Numbered from the stretch's first letter, positions 30,603-43,668 are shown. The stretch is 64,000 nt of DNA from Siphonodentalium dalli (GCA_032622095.1 CP136067.1:193836052-193900051); one strand, 5' to 3'. Notes: a model not told the origin generated them from the sequence alone. Made by a program: numbers and translations.

Positions 30603-31184
30603 ACCCATGTAATGGCTAACCCCCTCAGAGTTTAATGAATAACCCAACTGACTAAGTGAATAGCAGACCAATAGTTTGGTCTTGCAGTCCAATATGGATT
30701 CCACAGAGTTTAGGCAACTACTAGCCAACTGGCGGGTGTGCGAGATATAAATAATTGACTTTCCTTACAATGAATTGCGCTTCAGCAAGATTTAATTGTG
30801 CTTCAGCATAATTGAATTGAACTTCAGCACAATTCATAACTATTAATGAATGTGCATTAGCCTCCCATAATTCATAATTCTTTGATAACTGAATACTCAC
30901 TTGGTGATGACTAGCTACTTCACTAGCTAACCAATATTTGCAACCTCCGTCTGTCCAAACAAAATGTTAGCAATATATCTAAATATAATGCAGTGATTGA
31001 CCTATTCAGGTGTTATTTTTGCATAGTGAAAGGGGAGAATCAGTTTTGCTTAAAATCATACTAAAATGCTCTTTGAGTGTGATTTTAATCAGAACTGGGG
31101 GAGAATGTACCAGTATATACTAGTTGGTATGGGTAGACATATCCCTGATGTGTATCCTTTGACACATTGTTGGCCAAATACACA

Positions 31185-31545
31185 CCTTGAAATTTTCAAA
31201 CTGCACCCCCTCCCTTAAAACAGACCAATTTGTTTGCACCCCCTTGAGTTGGACATTTTAAGCTGGGACCTCAAGCTTCCAAATATTGGAAATTTGCAAC
31301 CTACATGTACCATCCCCCCTAAGGTTTGGAAATTTAAACTGATTGCCATTTCAAACCATTTATTTTACCAAGAGTAGAAAAATATGCTACTGTTGGTTTA
31401 AAAACAAAATTCTTGTTGGAATATTAAACAATTCCAACCTATATGTTCAGATATGTGAAGTAAGATTTCCAACTAATGTTGTGCCAGGCATGAAATTTCC
31501 AACTGTTGAAAGTTTTTTAAAAGTTGTGGGGGAGTGAGACATCCA
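31185..31545. mobile_element. Diverged hAT-like element remnant, family T7
   Basis: CAAACTGCACCCC, TTTGCACCCCCTTGAGT, CCAACTAATGTTGTGCCAGG and ATGAAATTTCCAACTGTTGA match the families at 38336-39529, 49397-50455 and 51320-51745. Confidence 0.5.
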
Positions 31546-32152
31546 CCAACCACACACCAGTCACATTGTCCCTGGCTCCAGTTCAATTCCAGAGGAACAT
31601 TAGTGACTGGTGAGAGTTATTGTTTAACTAGCCTAATACAATACCATACATTATAATTAAAAAAATATGTTAAAACAACTTGGTGGTTTGCGCTCCAAAA
31701 TACACCTAATAATATTCGCTTTGCATTTTTCCCGGTATCACAATAGATCAATAAATACTTGAACTACCTCCTACGAGCATTATATATCCCAGAAACACGC
31801 ATTGATGTCACAAAAAATATTTGGACAATTTTGGGTCCAAAAAAAAAAGAAAAGAGCATTCCATGTTAATCTATTCCTGATGGTAGAAATAATGAGCATT
31901 TGTTTCACTTCTGTGTGAAAAATTTAAAACAGCTGGAAAATGGATGTGACCATGGAAGTATTTTACAGAGCATATGAAGCCTCGTTCCAAATTTTTGGTA
32001 GTTTGAATGAGCCATGTCCATTTAAACATTGTTTTCAAAGTCCAACAAGGGACATAACTGGAAGGTATATGAAACATCAATCAATCAAATGAAAATAAAT
32101 CACGGAACGAGTCTGACCGACTCTTAGTTCCAAGCGTTGTAAGCATGTATGC

Positions 32153-32356
32153 TTAAAAACCACAATACTTAGTCCAGATCACTTTCAAACTTGATGTCTG
32201 AAAAGTGAATATCAGTTGTTTGAAAGTCATCATGTTTTCTGTGGAGACTATTTCTTCTGGTAGATTATTCCAGATGGAAATTACTCTCCTTGAAAAGAAG
32301 TACTTTCGAACATCTCGTGTACTTTGCAACTTTTGAAGTTTCCAGGAAACATGCAA
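32153..32356 (-). pseudogene. Non-LTR retrotransposon reverse transcriptase, C-terminal tail fragment
   Basis: Reads STRDVRKYFFSRRVISIWNN followed by LPEEIVSTENM and TFKQLI. This RKYFFSxRVxxxWNxLPEExVxAxxxxxFK pattern is the familiar C-terminus of Jockey/CR1-clade LINE polymerases. Only the tail remains, followed by a stop; upstream there is no reverse transcriptase core in this orientation, so it is a 5'-truncated copy. Confidence 0.65.
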
Positions 32357-32586
32357 TATATGTGGATATCCTTTACCCCATACTGGTCAACATGTAATAC
32401 CATACCAAAGGACATTAAAATCAACCAGTGCAGAAGTTAAAATTCAAAATGTGCAAACACCCGTAGTTCCCCTCAAGTTGGAAAATTCTGAAAGGTCTCG
32501 ACATGCCATGAAAGGTGCTGATCGATAAAATCAAAGATATCTGTCAATAAGTTGTTTGATCCAAAGATACTTATTAAAATTTTTTA

Positions 32587-32895
32587 TTAAAGGTACTCAA
32601 TCCGATTTGATGGTCCCCATATTGTCAAATATCTGACACCCAAAGCCACTTGATTTTTGAGTTATCCATCTTCATCTGCAATCTGGTCCTAGACCGTCAG
32701 CTTGATAAATACCTGCCAGGCTGCCAAAAATTATATATCTCAGGAAATGACAAATTTCAAAAATTGCAATCTGATCACTCTGAGCTTTGATGGGTGGTGG
32801 GTTCCTCGCGACTCGAATCAAATAATTTTAACCCCCAAAGCCAAAGAAATACATGTAGTAATTTAGGAGTGTTAATTCAGATTATGCATATTTAA
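32587..32895. mobile_element. TTAA element, family T2, shortened
   Basis: TTAAAGGTACTCAATCCGAT at the left and, inverted, TTTGGCTTTGGGGGTTAAAA near the right; the right terminus is eroded (ATGCATATTTAA). Confidence 0.65.
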
Positions 32896-32943
32896 TAAAT
32901 CTAATAAGACATACCCTACGACCCTTGATACTACACAGACCAA

Positions 32944-33620
32944 TTAGTTGCTACATGCGGATGATCTTATTTTACTATCTGAGGAGGAATCGGGCCTTGA
33001 ATTCTGTCTGGACTCTTTAGTTGACTTTTGTAACCAATGGAGATTACAAATCAATCTCAATAAAACAAAGGTCATGGTATTTAGCCGAACCAGGAACATT
33101 TCTTCTCAAAGGTGTACTGTACACTAAATCCGGCCATTTATGTGACCAAATGAATGTATTTTGCACTAATCCATGGCTCAAATTCATTCATTTGTAGTAT
33201 ATATCTGTTGATTATAGAATGAGATGGTATCATAAACAGCCGGATTTAGTGTGCTGGTTCCCCACAGAAAGGCATAAAATTTTGGGAGACAACCATTTGC
33301 ATAATTTATATTAAAATTAGCTCTGATGTACATGTACATGATAAGATTAGAAAAGCTACCAGAAGATAGATTATTAAAAGAAGTATTCAAAATACCGGTA
33401 GATAAAGAACAATCTAATCAGGGATATTCATCCTGGTATTCAGCTATTAAAACATCCATGATAAATTGAACATCGAACTGAATTGTATGAAGGAAGACAA
33501 TTTAGATGACCTGATCACAAGTACTTATGAAAAAGTACTGTGCAGCAAATTATATTTATATGGTAAGTTACATATCAAATTGAAGAAGACAAGATTACCT
33601 GTCTTAAATTTTTGAATTTA
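32944..33620 (+). pseudogene. LINE reverse transcriptase remnant with a MITE inserted
   Basis: From 32950: LLHADDLILLSEEESGLEFC, then LDSLVDFCNQWRLQINLNKT and KVMVFSRTRN, which is the catalytic box (here HADD in place of YADD) and the following helix and KTKVMVF strand of a non-LTR reverse transcriptase. A MITE interrupts at about 33113-33260. Beyond it RLPEDRLLKEVF and NQGYSSWYSAIKTSMIN look like the region downstream of the polymerase domain. Stops and shifts make it dead. Confidence 0.65.
33113..33260. mobile_element. Short MITE, ACACTAAATCCGGC ends
   Basis: ACACTAAATCCGGCC at 33121 and GGCCGGATTTAGTGT-type inverse (GCCGGATTTAGTGT) at 33239-33252, about 140 bp, splitting the LINE remnant. 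Confidence 0.65.
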
Positions 33621-33639
33621 TCAAAATCAAATAAGATAT

Positions 33640-33922
33640 TTAACACTTCCATGACTGGAGCTTCCTGAAATTTTGCCAAAACCCTGTGCCAATGCATTCT
33701 CTTATATAAGCGAGTCTCCCATAGGGAGCCTCACATACATGTATATAAGAGAATACATTGGCCTAACAATAATTACCTTGATCTTATACCTGTAGGCCAG
33801 TGCATTCTCTTATATATGCGAGGCTCCCTATGGAGAGTCACATATACCGGTACAGTGTATAAGAAAATGCACTGGTACAGGATCTTTAATGCTGCACCAG
33901 CGCACTCTGAAAGGGATAATTA
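33640..33922. mobile_element. TTAA MITE, family F1
   Basis: TTAACACTTCCATGACTGGA ... two hairpins with CCCATAGGG centres, small ATGTA insertions in the arms; right end GAAAGGGATAATTAA. From 33923 to 34779 nothing but AT-rich sequence. Confidence 0.75.
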
Positions 33923-34779
33923 ACAAGGATAATATTATTTAGAATTAGAGAAATATAGACAACAACGACCCAAACCAGATATTGAAGATCGCATTCGTAA
34001 ATAACATATGACAGAAAAGAAAATGAAAACCATTTCTTTTTTATTTTGTAAGAAAAATTTTCAACACCGAACAAATCTGATATTGGTATAGAATTGATGT
34101 TCAGGGCTTAGTCAATATTACAGTAAAATCACTTCAACTTTTGCGAAGACTTCTTTGTCTGGGAACACCTCATGACAGACACAAGACATACCGGTACTAG
34201 TATGCAGTATGTAGTTTTGTCGAACATTGAATGATTGAATCAGTGAATATCAGGTCATATAATAATTCCTATATTCAAATATTCATTCAAATATTTCTCC
34301 TTTTAAATGAAGTTTGAATTAAATATATATTTATACCGACTATGTGAATACCTGTCTGTTATTATAAAGTATTCATTTATGTAGGAATTTCTTTTGTTTA
34401 CCTTTGGAATAAAGAACCTTTGGCTCTAAAGCATCTTGGAATAAAGACATGACTCCCCTTCATTTAAGGCATGAGAGTACATGTATATAATTTACTAGTA
34501 AATGTGGACTGTAGCTGCTGTCAGATTCATGAATCTGTATAAACGTGACTTGCTAATACACATGTATCACATATTTAATAGCTGAATTCAGATTTTGACA
34601 AACCTTATGTGCGCATTCAACAATTCACAACAAAATTTAAACATGATTTGGCAGAAAGTCTGAATATGATACATGTAGAGCTCTTAACAATTTTTATGTC
34701 ATACTCTGCAGCTTACTTTCACAGTTAAGTACATGTACAGTTCCAGATTATAGACTGGTAACACAGGAACAACAATATT

Positions 34780-35532
34780 TCACGAACAGCCAACAGTATT
34801 TAATTCTGGCAGCAAGCTTGGAAACCAGTACGATGTTGCTCCTTCATGTTGGTTATCGACCCAGGATAATCCTTCTTTCACCAAAAACTCCAACGCTCTC
34901 TTTGCTCTCTCTTCTTCCCAATTTATGTCCTTCACCAGATCTGTCACTGTGGTATAACCTTTGTCCTGAGCTTGTTGGAGCACAACAGCGTGATCCATAC
35001 TCAGTTCTCCAGGAACAGATTGCACTAAGTATGTCCCACCGACAGGAATCGCAGTAAATCCAGTACCAAGTACCTTCAGTTTCTTTATAGCCCTCAATAA
35101 ATCATCAACGCTGATTGCTTGTGCCTGTCTTCCTCTGGATTTTCTCAGCTTATCTTGAAGTTCTTCAATACCAATCAGTCCTCCATTCCGATGACTGGTC
35201 GCAAGGCATGCCTCGACAATCTGGACACCTAATTCATAGTAAAAGTCCCCAACACCCAGCATCTCGGACCAGAATCCTTTACTGGAAGCAAGTGGGTCCA
35301 CCCCTATAGAAGCACACATTTCTTGAAACTGGACTCGGAACTCAGGATTTCTTTTTATTTCATCTTTATGTTTTGAAGCAAATTCTTCCAGATTTCCTCG
35401 AAATGCGTCCATTTGTTGTGACATCTGAGTAAGCTGGTTTTCGGCCAGTTCTGACCCTTTGTCTTTGTAGCGAAGTTGAGCTCGATTTTTATTTTTTATC
35501 GCCCCAATGCCAGCCCCTCGTCTGTGAGCCAT
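34780..35532 (-). CDS. SNF8: ESCRT-II complex subunit SNF8 (VPS22/EAP30), intronless
   Basis: Complete 250-residue protein (human SNF8 is about 258). ESCRT-II (two VPS25, one VPS36, one SNF8) works at endosomes, passing ubiquitinated cargo from ESCRT-I to ESCRT-III for multivesicular-body sorting. Clear family blocks: MAHRRGAGIGAIKNK at the start, NLEEFASKHKDEIKRNPEFR (about 48-67), the near-invariant GFWSEMLGVGDFYYELGVQI (about 86-105), RNGGLIGIEEL, then LLRAIKKLKVLGTGF and IPVGGTYLVQSVPGELSMDH of the winged-helix domains, and GLSWVD near the end. Start ATG has A at -3 and G at +4. No intron, although animal SNF8 genes usually have several, so it may be an intact retrocopy or an intron-less locus. 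No damage is seen. A possible ATTAAA signal lies about 200 bp past the stop (34574-34579, minus strand). Confidence 0.97.
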   Translation of the reverse strand: MAHRRGAGIGAIKNKNRAQLRYKDKGSELAENQLTQMSQQMDAFRGNLEEFASKHKDEIKRNPEFRVQFQEMCASIGVDPLASSKGFWSEMLGVGDFYYELGVQIVEACLATSHRNGGLIGIEELQDKLRKSRGRQAQAISVDDLLRAIKKLKVLGTGFTAIPVGGTYLVQSVPGELSMDHAVVLQQAQDKGYTTVTDLVKDINWEEERAKRALEFLVKEGLSWVDNQHEGATSYWFPSLLPELNTVGCS

Positions 35533-36107
35533 GTTGTCGCTTGGCTAGTGGTGAACTACTGTTTCAATATTGTACTAGGCCTAATTATTTTTACGAAAAT
35601 TTAACTTTTCGCCAATTTCGTTCTCCAATTTCTAAATCCACTGCTTGTTTGTGATCCTACGATCTGATTTGTAAATATTGTGGAATTTGAATATAATATA
35701 GATTACAGATATTGGAACAATCAAGAGCTGTCTTGATTCAGGAAGATTTATTTAGAACCAGAGTTGCAGGTAAACAACACTTAGATCCCGGAAGTGGCAA
35801 AAACTGGTTCTCGTTTTAAAAATTTGGTCGCGATTATAGACACACACAATGGGACGTTATACCAATGTTGATTTGTAGTGGTTCGATCAGAAGACACAGT
35901 CATAGACCTAGGTCTGTACAATCGAGTTTACAATTAAGTATACTAAGATAACAGAGGCATAATACTATTGATACAGATTTTTATTTAATCAACGATTGTT
36001 TTCTTTTCCATTGTTGTATAACGAAGATACTCGGTTGCATGTATGGTATAGGTTGTGCAAATGACATGTAATTATACGCCGTAATCGACATGGGTAATAT
36101 ATTATCG

Positions 36108-36305
36108 GAGGCCAAATTCACATTTAATCATTAATTGATTGCGCTTAAGCGCAAATAATTACACTTAAGTGCAATCATTGCGCTTAAGTGCAATAATTGC
36201 GCTTAAGCGCAATCAATTACGCTTAAGAGTAATTATTTGCGCTGAAGCGAAATCAATTGCGCTTATATATAAGCACAATTAATTGCGCTTAAGCGCAATT
36301 CATGG
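36108..36305. repeat. GCGCTTAAGCGC palindrome array (family T5)
   Basis: After GGAGGCCAAATTCACATTTA come nine or so ~20 bp units of AATTGCGCTTAAGCGC type, each itself a palindrome, with single-base variants (GCACTTAAGTGC). Same terminal motif and units as 54979-56003. 35533-36107 holds no recognised feature beyond the SNF8 upstream region. Confidence 0.85.
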
Positions 36306-36516
36306 TTATATGTAACTAAACACCCCTGGCGAATAAATAGGTTTATCCATAACTTAACCTTAACCCCTATTGACATATCACCTCTTGTTTTCATTCGTTT
36401 GGATGGATAGGGAGCTAGCCTAACTTCTTTATCAAGACCGCCATCCCCACTCAGAATTTTAAAATCCGGTTCAGCCGTTCTTCGGATACAATTCAGCAAA
36501 CTCTCCAGAACGCAGT

Positions 36517-36952
36517 TTAAAGTTACTCAATCCGATCAGACGCTCCCAAATTACTATTTCTTTGGCTTCGGGGTAAAAAATACTTGATTCTAATTGAGGA
36601 ACCCACCAATCAAAGCTCAGAGTGATCAGATATCGATTTTTGAAGTTTGTTATTTCTCGAGATGTGTAATAATATGTGGCCCAGAAACATGTGGTCAAAC
36701 GAAGGGTCTCGGACAAAATTGCGGATGAACATGGGTAACTCTAAAATCAAGTGGCAATACGGCTACATTTCTTGATAATATGGCCATATTTTGTTGAACA
36801 AAATGTTGATAAATAACATGTTTTGGGAAATTTGATACCACAGTTGACAGTGGTTAGCATTATTTTGTTGCAATAAATCCATTCTGATTTTGAAGAAATG
36901 TTGTTGTATCTTGATGGTATGCGGACAGTCTGATCGGATTTAGTACCTTTAA
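36517..36952. mobile_element. TTAA element, family T2
   Basis: TTAAAGTTACTCAATCCGAT ... TCTGATCGGATTTAGTACCTTTAA, 436 bp, close to 28742-29176. 36953-38335 holds no gene; GAATTCGCGCA occurs four times at 37180-37255 in both directions, and CCGCCGCCGCC at about 38017. Confidence 0.8.
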
Positions 36953-38335
36953 CTCAGTTTTAACGAAGAAATTATAGGTTGCATGTTGAGTAAATGTCTT
37001 GTAATCGATGGACTATATATAATATCCGAATATATGGAACATCATCTGACCGATTGCCATGCCAATTGAGTTGGCCTATTTCAAAATCCCGTTCAGCAGT
37101 TCATCTTGCTCAGTTCAGTATATTTTCCCCCAACACAGTTTAAATCTTGTTACAAAGACACTACCCTACTGGTATTTAAATTCGCGCACTACTATTTTTA
37201 GCTCAGTTTTAAATTCGCGCACTTTGAATTCGCGCACCCAGCTGCGCGAATTCAAAACTGACAAAAATATTTTCGCAAAATGCTTGGAGTTTCATATCTT
37301 ATAATTAATGTCTACAATGAAGATAATGTGCATATTAAACAACATATACAACGATAGCTTTGCGTCGTGTATAGTTTAATATAACTACATGCACCATCAA
37401 TGTGTTGTGATGACGGGTGCATGTTTATATAACAAATAATTATTCTGATATTGAAATAGTTATTAACATAATTGAAATGAACTCCAAAGAAATAAAAATA
37501 CAACCGCGTATATATAGAAAACTGACATCAGAAAAAAAAACTTGGATGTAGGTTGTGTTGACATAACTAACTCAAGCTGTTTGGTCATATGGTGTCACTC
37601 CAGAGTTGTGAATTTTGGGGGACGTGCTTTCGTGCACCTCCAGTCTGCAATATGTATATATATTTCTTACAAGTATGTTCAAAATCAACGATGTTACCAT
37701 GATTTGTTGCTGTATAATTATGCCATACATATCGGTAATGGTTGTGATGTTGGTTGTCCGCATGCAAATTATAGTCACACAGGCCTATATATATAGTAGT
37801 CGGTTCAACCTTCCGTAATGTATATAATTTATGTAATTCATCGACATAAAGCCCTCTTGTTTCCCTGTGGTTTGGTATATAAACTCAGGAGTCGTATTAT
37901 TTTTCGCCCAGAATTATAATACTCCGCGAATTTAAATACGAGTAAGGTAGAATATATGTAGAGTAAAGACTTGTGATCGATGGGGTATATATAGAGCCCG
38001 AAGCCGCCATCGCACGCCGCCGCCGCCAGTCATATTGGCCACAAGCCGCCGCCAGCCATATTAATATCCTAACTTCAGCCACATGAAAAAAACTCCGCCA
38101 CCGGAATTTAAAAATGGCTTAACCATGTGCATGCGTTATATATCAAGCACAACTGTACTGTGAATCACAAAGATCTAAACCGCATTGATAATATCGGCAT
38201 ACATGTATTATGGACACTGCTTGGTTGTTATATTATCAGAACACATGGGCCTCTCAATGTGGAATAGACTATTCCAATGCATGCTTTCATCTGAATGGGA
38301 GCATCCATTCAGCATTGAAACTTGAAAGGGTTAAA

Positions 38336-39529
38336 ATATGAATTTCCAACTGCACCCCCCCCCCCTTGAGTCGCAATCACACCAACACAACTTTTTGCAT
38401 AATTCCATTTGCACCCCCCCCCCCCCTTGAGTCGGAATCACACCGACACAACTTTTTGCATAATTCCATTTGCACCCCCCCCCCCACCCCTTGAGTCGGA
38501 ATCGTACCAACATAACTTTTTGCATATTTCCATTTGCAACCCCCCCCCATTGTACCTCATGCTCAGGCCTAATTTCCTATATATTCATAAGCCATGCTTC
38601 TATTTTCCCGCTATGAGAACATTAAGATATTTTAACCTGAAAATTGCCCCCAAAAAACAACTAGTGATCTAATTCCAGACAAATGCACACAGCTACCGAC
38701 AACAGACCAGGAAACACCGGGCCAACCATGGTTGTTCGGCCCGGTGTGAGAAAATTTTGAAAACTATACAAGAAAATCGCAAATCCTAGCATCAAGACTG
38801 GCCTCAACTGAAGCTTTCCTAGTGTTGGAAATTTCAAACCTCATACTCCCCCTCAGGTTGGAAAATTCTTCAACTGATGACCATTTATGTCTACAAGTTT
38901 GACCAAATGTAGTAAAATATTGTTTTGCTAAACTAATTAGCAGTTTTGTATTGACCATGTGAATGGGGCAATGACACACCGGGCCGGCCATGGTTCGGCC
39001 CGGTGTGCGAAAATTTTGAAATCTGAACAAGAAAATCGCAAAATCCTAACATCTAGACTAGCCTCAAGCCTTCCTACTGTTCGAAATTTCAAACCCTACA
39101 CCCCCACTTAGGTTGGAAATTTTCCAACTGATGACAATTCCAATGACAATGTTGACCAATTGTATGACAATATTGTTTTCTTAAATTAACTAGAAGTTTT
39201 TGACTGGCCACGGGGGAGAGACCAGGACACAAGCTTTCCAAGTGTTGGAAATTTCCAACCTGTCACCCCCCTAAGGTTGTAAAATTTCCAACTGATGACC
39301 ATTTCTGTCAAATTTTTTGACCAAAAATAGGAACATATGCAAATATTGGTCGAAAAACAATAAATTCCCCCAATAAATTGTTTTATAATCAAACTACAAG
39401 AACATTTTCAACCTATTGTTGGTGTGAAATTTCGTTGTGGCAGGTATGAAATTTCCAACTATTGAAAATATAGCTCTCTGCTGGGAGACACCCCCCCCCC
39501 CACACCCCCCCCCTCTAGCCACATCCCTG
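38336..39529. mobile_element. hAT-like element, family T7, left end lost
   Basis: Reverse complement of 49397-50455 over about 1.1 kb: ACACCGGGCC ... GGCCCGGTGT hairpins, GGAAATTTCCAACC motifs, and a right end CTCTAGCCACATCCCTG at 39513-39529. The other terminus is missing; the element starts in poly-C units next to a T10 piece (about 38250-38336). Confidence 0.75.
38350..38545. repeat. Poly-C containing ~65 bp tandem repeat
   Basis: TTGCA, then 8-14 C, then CTTGAGTCGGAATCACACCG and ACAACTTTTTGCATAATTCC, three units. The inverse copy occurs at 50320-50430. Confidence 0.85.
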
Positions 39530-40599
39530 GGTATGTCGCAAGTGTTACACAAGAGCTATACTCGACCTTCACCTCAGAATTTGCAGTCACGTTATTTTAA
39601 ACTAACTAGCAGGGTTACCCGGCGTTGCCCAGGTTAATGCGATGAGAAACCCTCTGTATGTTGTGGATATTTGTTGGGGATAGAGAATGCTCTTGCTTAA
39701 AAGTGTTATACGTTTTCTCATAAATTGTATATTCAAATTGCATCATAAACATGATTATTACAGTCATGGGATATAAGTAGTGGCTCACCTTGTCAATTGT
39801 CATTCTGTTTGTTGCGATTAATCTGTTCCAACAATAATGAAGTATGTATTTATTTACAACTGCGTATACATTAGACGTTATAATATGATACATGAACATC
39901 ACAAACACATTAGTTCGATAAAAGATGATAATTGGGTTTTAAATATTGAGATGTATCAACCAATTTAGTGGGTTGGACTAAGTTCTCGAGGACACCTGGC
40001 AATCTCCATGAAAATACATATGTTTCAAAGAAATTTCCAGGTGCTCCTCTGTTCATGGTGCTATATATTGGTTAAATATTCTCTGTTTAAACGAAATGTT
40101 GATGCGCATAAATATTAGCTACATGTGCCAGGCACAGAGCGAGATTTTGAGTTGTTTATGTCAGTCGAGGAGTCTGTTATAAAACCCTTGTCAGACGTGC
40201 AGTATTGGGAGTATCCTGAAAAGTTTTATGCTACTAACTGCATTTTCTTGTATATCAGAAGAAACTATATTTGACTGCACACTGTGACCACTACAGGCCT
40301 ACCATATCTCTTGACAAAATTGTAACTTTTTTGTGGAAACTGTATTGAATGGAACAGACTCAATTTTGTTATAATATATATGCAATCCTCTGACGGTTTG
40401 GGGTGTCTCAGTTTGCACGAATATATGTATCTCTTCAATAGAATGATAAATATACGTTTAATGCTTCTTCTATGTATCTCTTTTTGCTAGATCATTTTGT
40501 GAATGCCCTGATTGCTATTCCCATATAAATATGACAGTTAAGAAGATATAATTGTTCAAGTGACTTAAGTGGGTCACCATATGTCGGGATTGTGAAATG

Positions 40600-42720
40600 T
40601 GAACGTCCAAAACTACGTAAAATGATATGGAGATGGCCTGGGTGACTGTATATACCTTATATGTGGATAAAGGCGAATAGCAATCTTATCAATGAAAGTG
40701 CATATCCGCTCGCAAACGACACCAAATGTAATTTAATTCATGGTATATCATTAGAAAAACGTGTATGAATTCGGTGGAAATTGGTGCCAAATAAATTTGT
40801 ACCAACGTTTGCCTCTTTTGACATATTTAAACCACTCCCATTAGACTCATGGATGCATGATCTACTGGTGATGATTATATATATGTTTGGTGGTAATCAG
40901 GAACTAAACAAATTCTGAGAATAGTTATGACCCATATCTCTCACCCAACCGACAGCAATTTGACGTCTTTAAATCACACGATGATATTCCTCGTATCATA
41001 GAGAAGAATAATATATCAATTTTGTGGAAATTTGGGCTAAAAATAGTTTATTAAATCAATTGTTGATGCAACGCTGACTCGAACAACGCCATATTGCGAA
41101 GGTAATTGTGTATTCGTTTGGTGGAAATCGGCGACAAAACTATTTCACGATATATTTTTTAATTTTGCCGACCTCCCCCTTTACTTTCCCCTGACACCAA
41201 CAGCGTCATTTTAGAATTTTTTTACCGCACCGTTATCTTCCTTGTAAACACTTACCCCTCTTAGAATGCCTTGGTGCCATCTCGATTGTACCGCGTGAAG
41301 TTATATATAGAACGCACACAGACAGACAGAAAGACAGACAGACAGACAGCACGATTTGATTTCTTGTATCATTTGAGAAGAACGTGTCTGAATTTGATGG
41401 TAATTAGTACTAAAAATATTTTGTATCAGTCTTGGTGACCCTCCCGTCCCTATTTCAGTCTCAAGCTGCACACACTGAGACTCGTTAGAGATTAGAGATG
41501 CATATATATATATATATGAAATTGGTGAAAATTGGCGAGTATACAAATTCGTATCAAATTTAAGGTCCCCATATCTCTCACCCATAGGGCACAAATTTGG
41601 TGTATCACAGAGAAGAATATGTATCAATCTGGTGGAAATCGGCACTAAACATATAGATATAATTTGTTTTGTCCCTCTCATCTCTATACACCACTGACTC
41701 GAATGGCCCAACTTATGTCATCCTTAAACCACACGATTATACTCCTGATATCATGGAGATAATTGCTTATATGTTTGGTGTTAATCGGCGACTAAACAAT
41801 TTTTTTTTATCAGATTTGGTACCAATCCACATCCCCCATCTCTCAAACAAACAGCACCACTATGGCGTCTTTAAATCACACGATTAGATTCCTCGTATCT
41901 TGGATAAGAACGTGTATCAATTTGGTGGAAATTGGCGCAAAAATATATTGTGCATCTATTTTGGTGCCCCTGTCCCTTTCAATGCAACCCTGACTCGAAT
42001 GAGGCCACATTTGACAGATATAAGCAACACCATTAGACTCCTCATATCATGGGGATTATTTTGTATAAGTGTGGTGGCAGTCGGCGACTAAACCAATTAT
42101 TATCAAATTTAGTGCCCACCCCTCCCAATTTCTCAAACAAAATACAACAATTTGGCGTTGTTAAAGCGCACAATTTGATTCATTGTATAATGAAGAAGAA
42201 TATATATCAATTTGGTGGAGATCGGCGCTAAAATTAGTTTTTCAATTTTGGTGCCCCTCTCCCCTTCCGTGCATCCCTGACTCGAACGACGCCACTTTTA
42301 AACCACACCGTTGGTTTTTTCATATCATGGAGATGATTATATATAAGTTTGGTGGAAATCGGCGACAGAAAAAAAATCTGCCCCTCCCCCTTCCGGGCAC
42401 CCCTGACGCGAACGGCGCGACTTTTGCCATATTTAAACCACAACATTAGATTCCTCATATTATGGGGATTATTATATATAAGTTTGGTGGCCATCGGCGA
42501 CAATTTTTTTTCTGCCCCTCCCCCTTTTCTGCCCCTGACAACAACGGCGTTACTTTAGAAAATTCTAACCCCGACCATTATCTTTCTCGTAAAAGCTACT
42601 GCTAGTAGACCCCTTTGGCATCATCTAGATGGTCCCCTGTGCATTTCTATAGAACACAGACAGACAGGCAGTCGCAAATACAGATATAGATTAACGGGTC
42701 TTTTTCGGGTGGTTTCTAGA
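40600..42720. repeat. Degenerate ~170 bp repeat field (family G5)
   Basis: At least ten diverged modules: ATATCAATTTGGTGGAAATC, GGCGACTAAACAATT, GTGCCCCTCCC, CTGACTCGAACGGCGCCA, CACACGATTAGATTCCTCGT, ATCATGGAGA. A GACA run lies at 41317-41349 and a shorter one at 42657-42672. ORFs on both strands here are shadows. 39530-40600 has no recognised feature. Confidence 0.7.
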
Positions 42721-42854
42721 ACACCAAAGTGGGTGGAACATCTTGATATGTAAGTCAAATTGCACATGCGGGTGGAATGGAGTCGATTTGAGATTATAGA
42801 TGCGCGCCCTACGAGTATACCATTTATTGAGGTCAAGGACGAGTATAGCTCATG

Positions 42855-43640
42855 CGACATTATCGCTACCATTTGGTTCTTTGTCAGCCAAGAACCAATT
42901 GGTTCTTTGTTTGGTTCTTCAATAAATGGGGAAAGAACCAATTGGTTCTTCGACTTTGAAGAACCAACTCTGTTGGTTCCGCCATGCAGCGGGACAGTTT
43001 TTTTTTAACCAAATAAGCTTATTTGGTTCCCCACATTATTTGCAGTGCATGTCTTGTTTCCTTTTTCATTCCCCAAATTCGACCTTTACTTCATCCATAC
43101 CTGTTTTCCACTTCATATATTTTATCTCCCACCTCTCGATCTCTAGTTCTATCTTTCCACTGCGCGTCGATTGCTCCATATAAGCGGCTGGCGCTTGATG
43201 TCAAATCATCTTCTCTCTCAGACATACCATGCGTATATATGCATATATATGAACATCATCTTGTAAATTGTTATATAAATCTGGTATACAAAATATATAA
43301 TGTTCACACCAGTCCAGAAGTTCAAAATCCAGTTCAGCAGTTCATCGGGTTCAGTTCAGCCGATTCGCTCTTCACGAAGAACTACAATAAAGAACCAAAA
43401 CGAAGAACCAAATTAAAGAACACAATTAAGTACACAACAGACATTCTGGTTCCACGTGGAATGAAACTTGTTTCTAATTTTTGTTCTGAGGGGAGGAACA
43501 ATGTTACCTGAGGGGAGGAACAATGTTACCTGAGGGGAGGAACAATGTTACCTGCTTTTGTTTGTTCTCTATCTGGTTCCCCGGATAGAACCAAAACATG
43601 GAACCAAATAGTTCCTCTTTTGGTTTATAAAATGCCTACA
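42855..43640. repeat. GAACCAA-rich segment with a 22 bp tandem repeat
   Basis: Repeated AGAACCAATTGGTTCT palindromes and GAACCAAA motifs (again near 44300-44350), plus three units of ACCTGAGGGGAGGAACAATG plus TT at 43486-43553. No gene. Confidence 0.6.
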
Positions 43641-43668
43641 AGGAAACAATGATGGGTGCTTGTAGAAA

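Noticed and set aside
37542..37818. Several overlapping ORFs of 60-84 codons on both strands
   Set aside because: Mutually overlapping, no homology, no splice or start context; chance frames.
40600..42720. Many 60-136 residue ORFs
   Set aside because: All lie in a degenerate ~170 bp repeat field and occur on both strands without conservation between modules.
43023..43511. 162-residue plus-strand ORF
   Set aside because: Low-complexity N-terminal half and a repeat-rich end; no recognisable domain, no conserved context.
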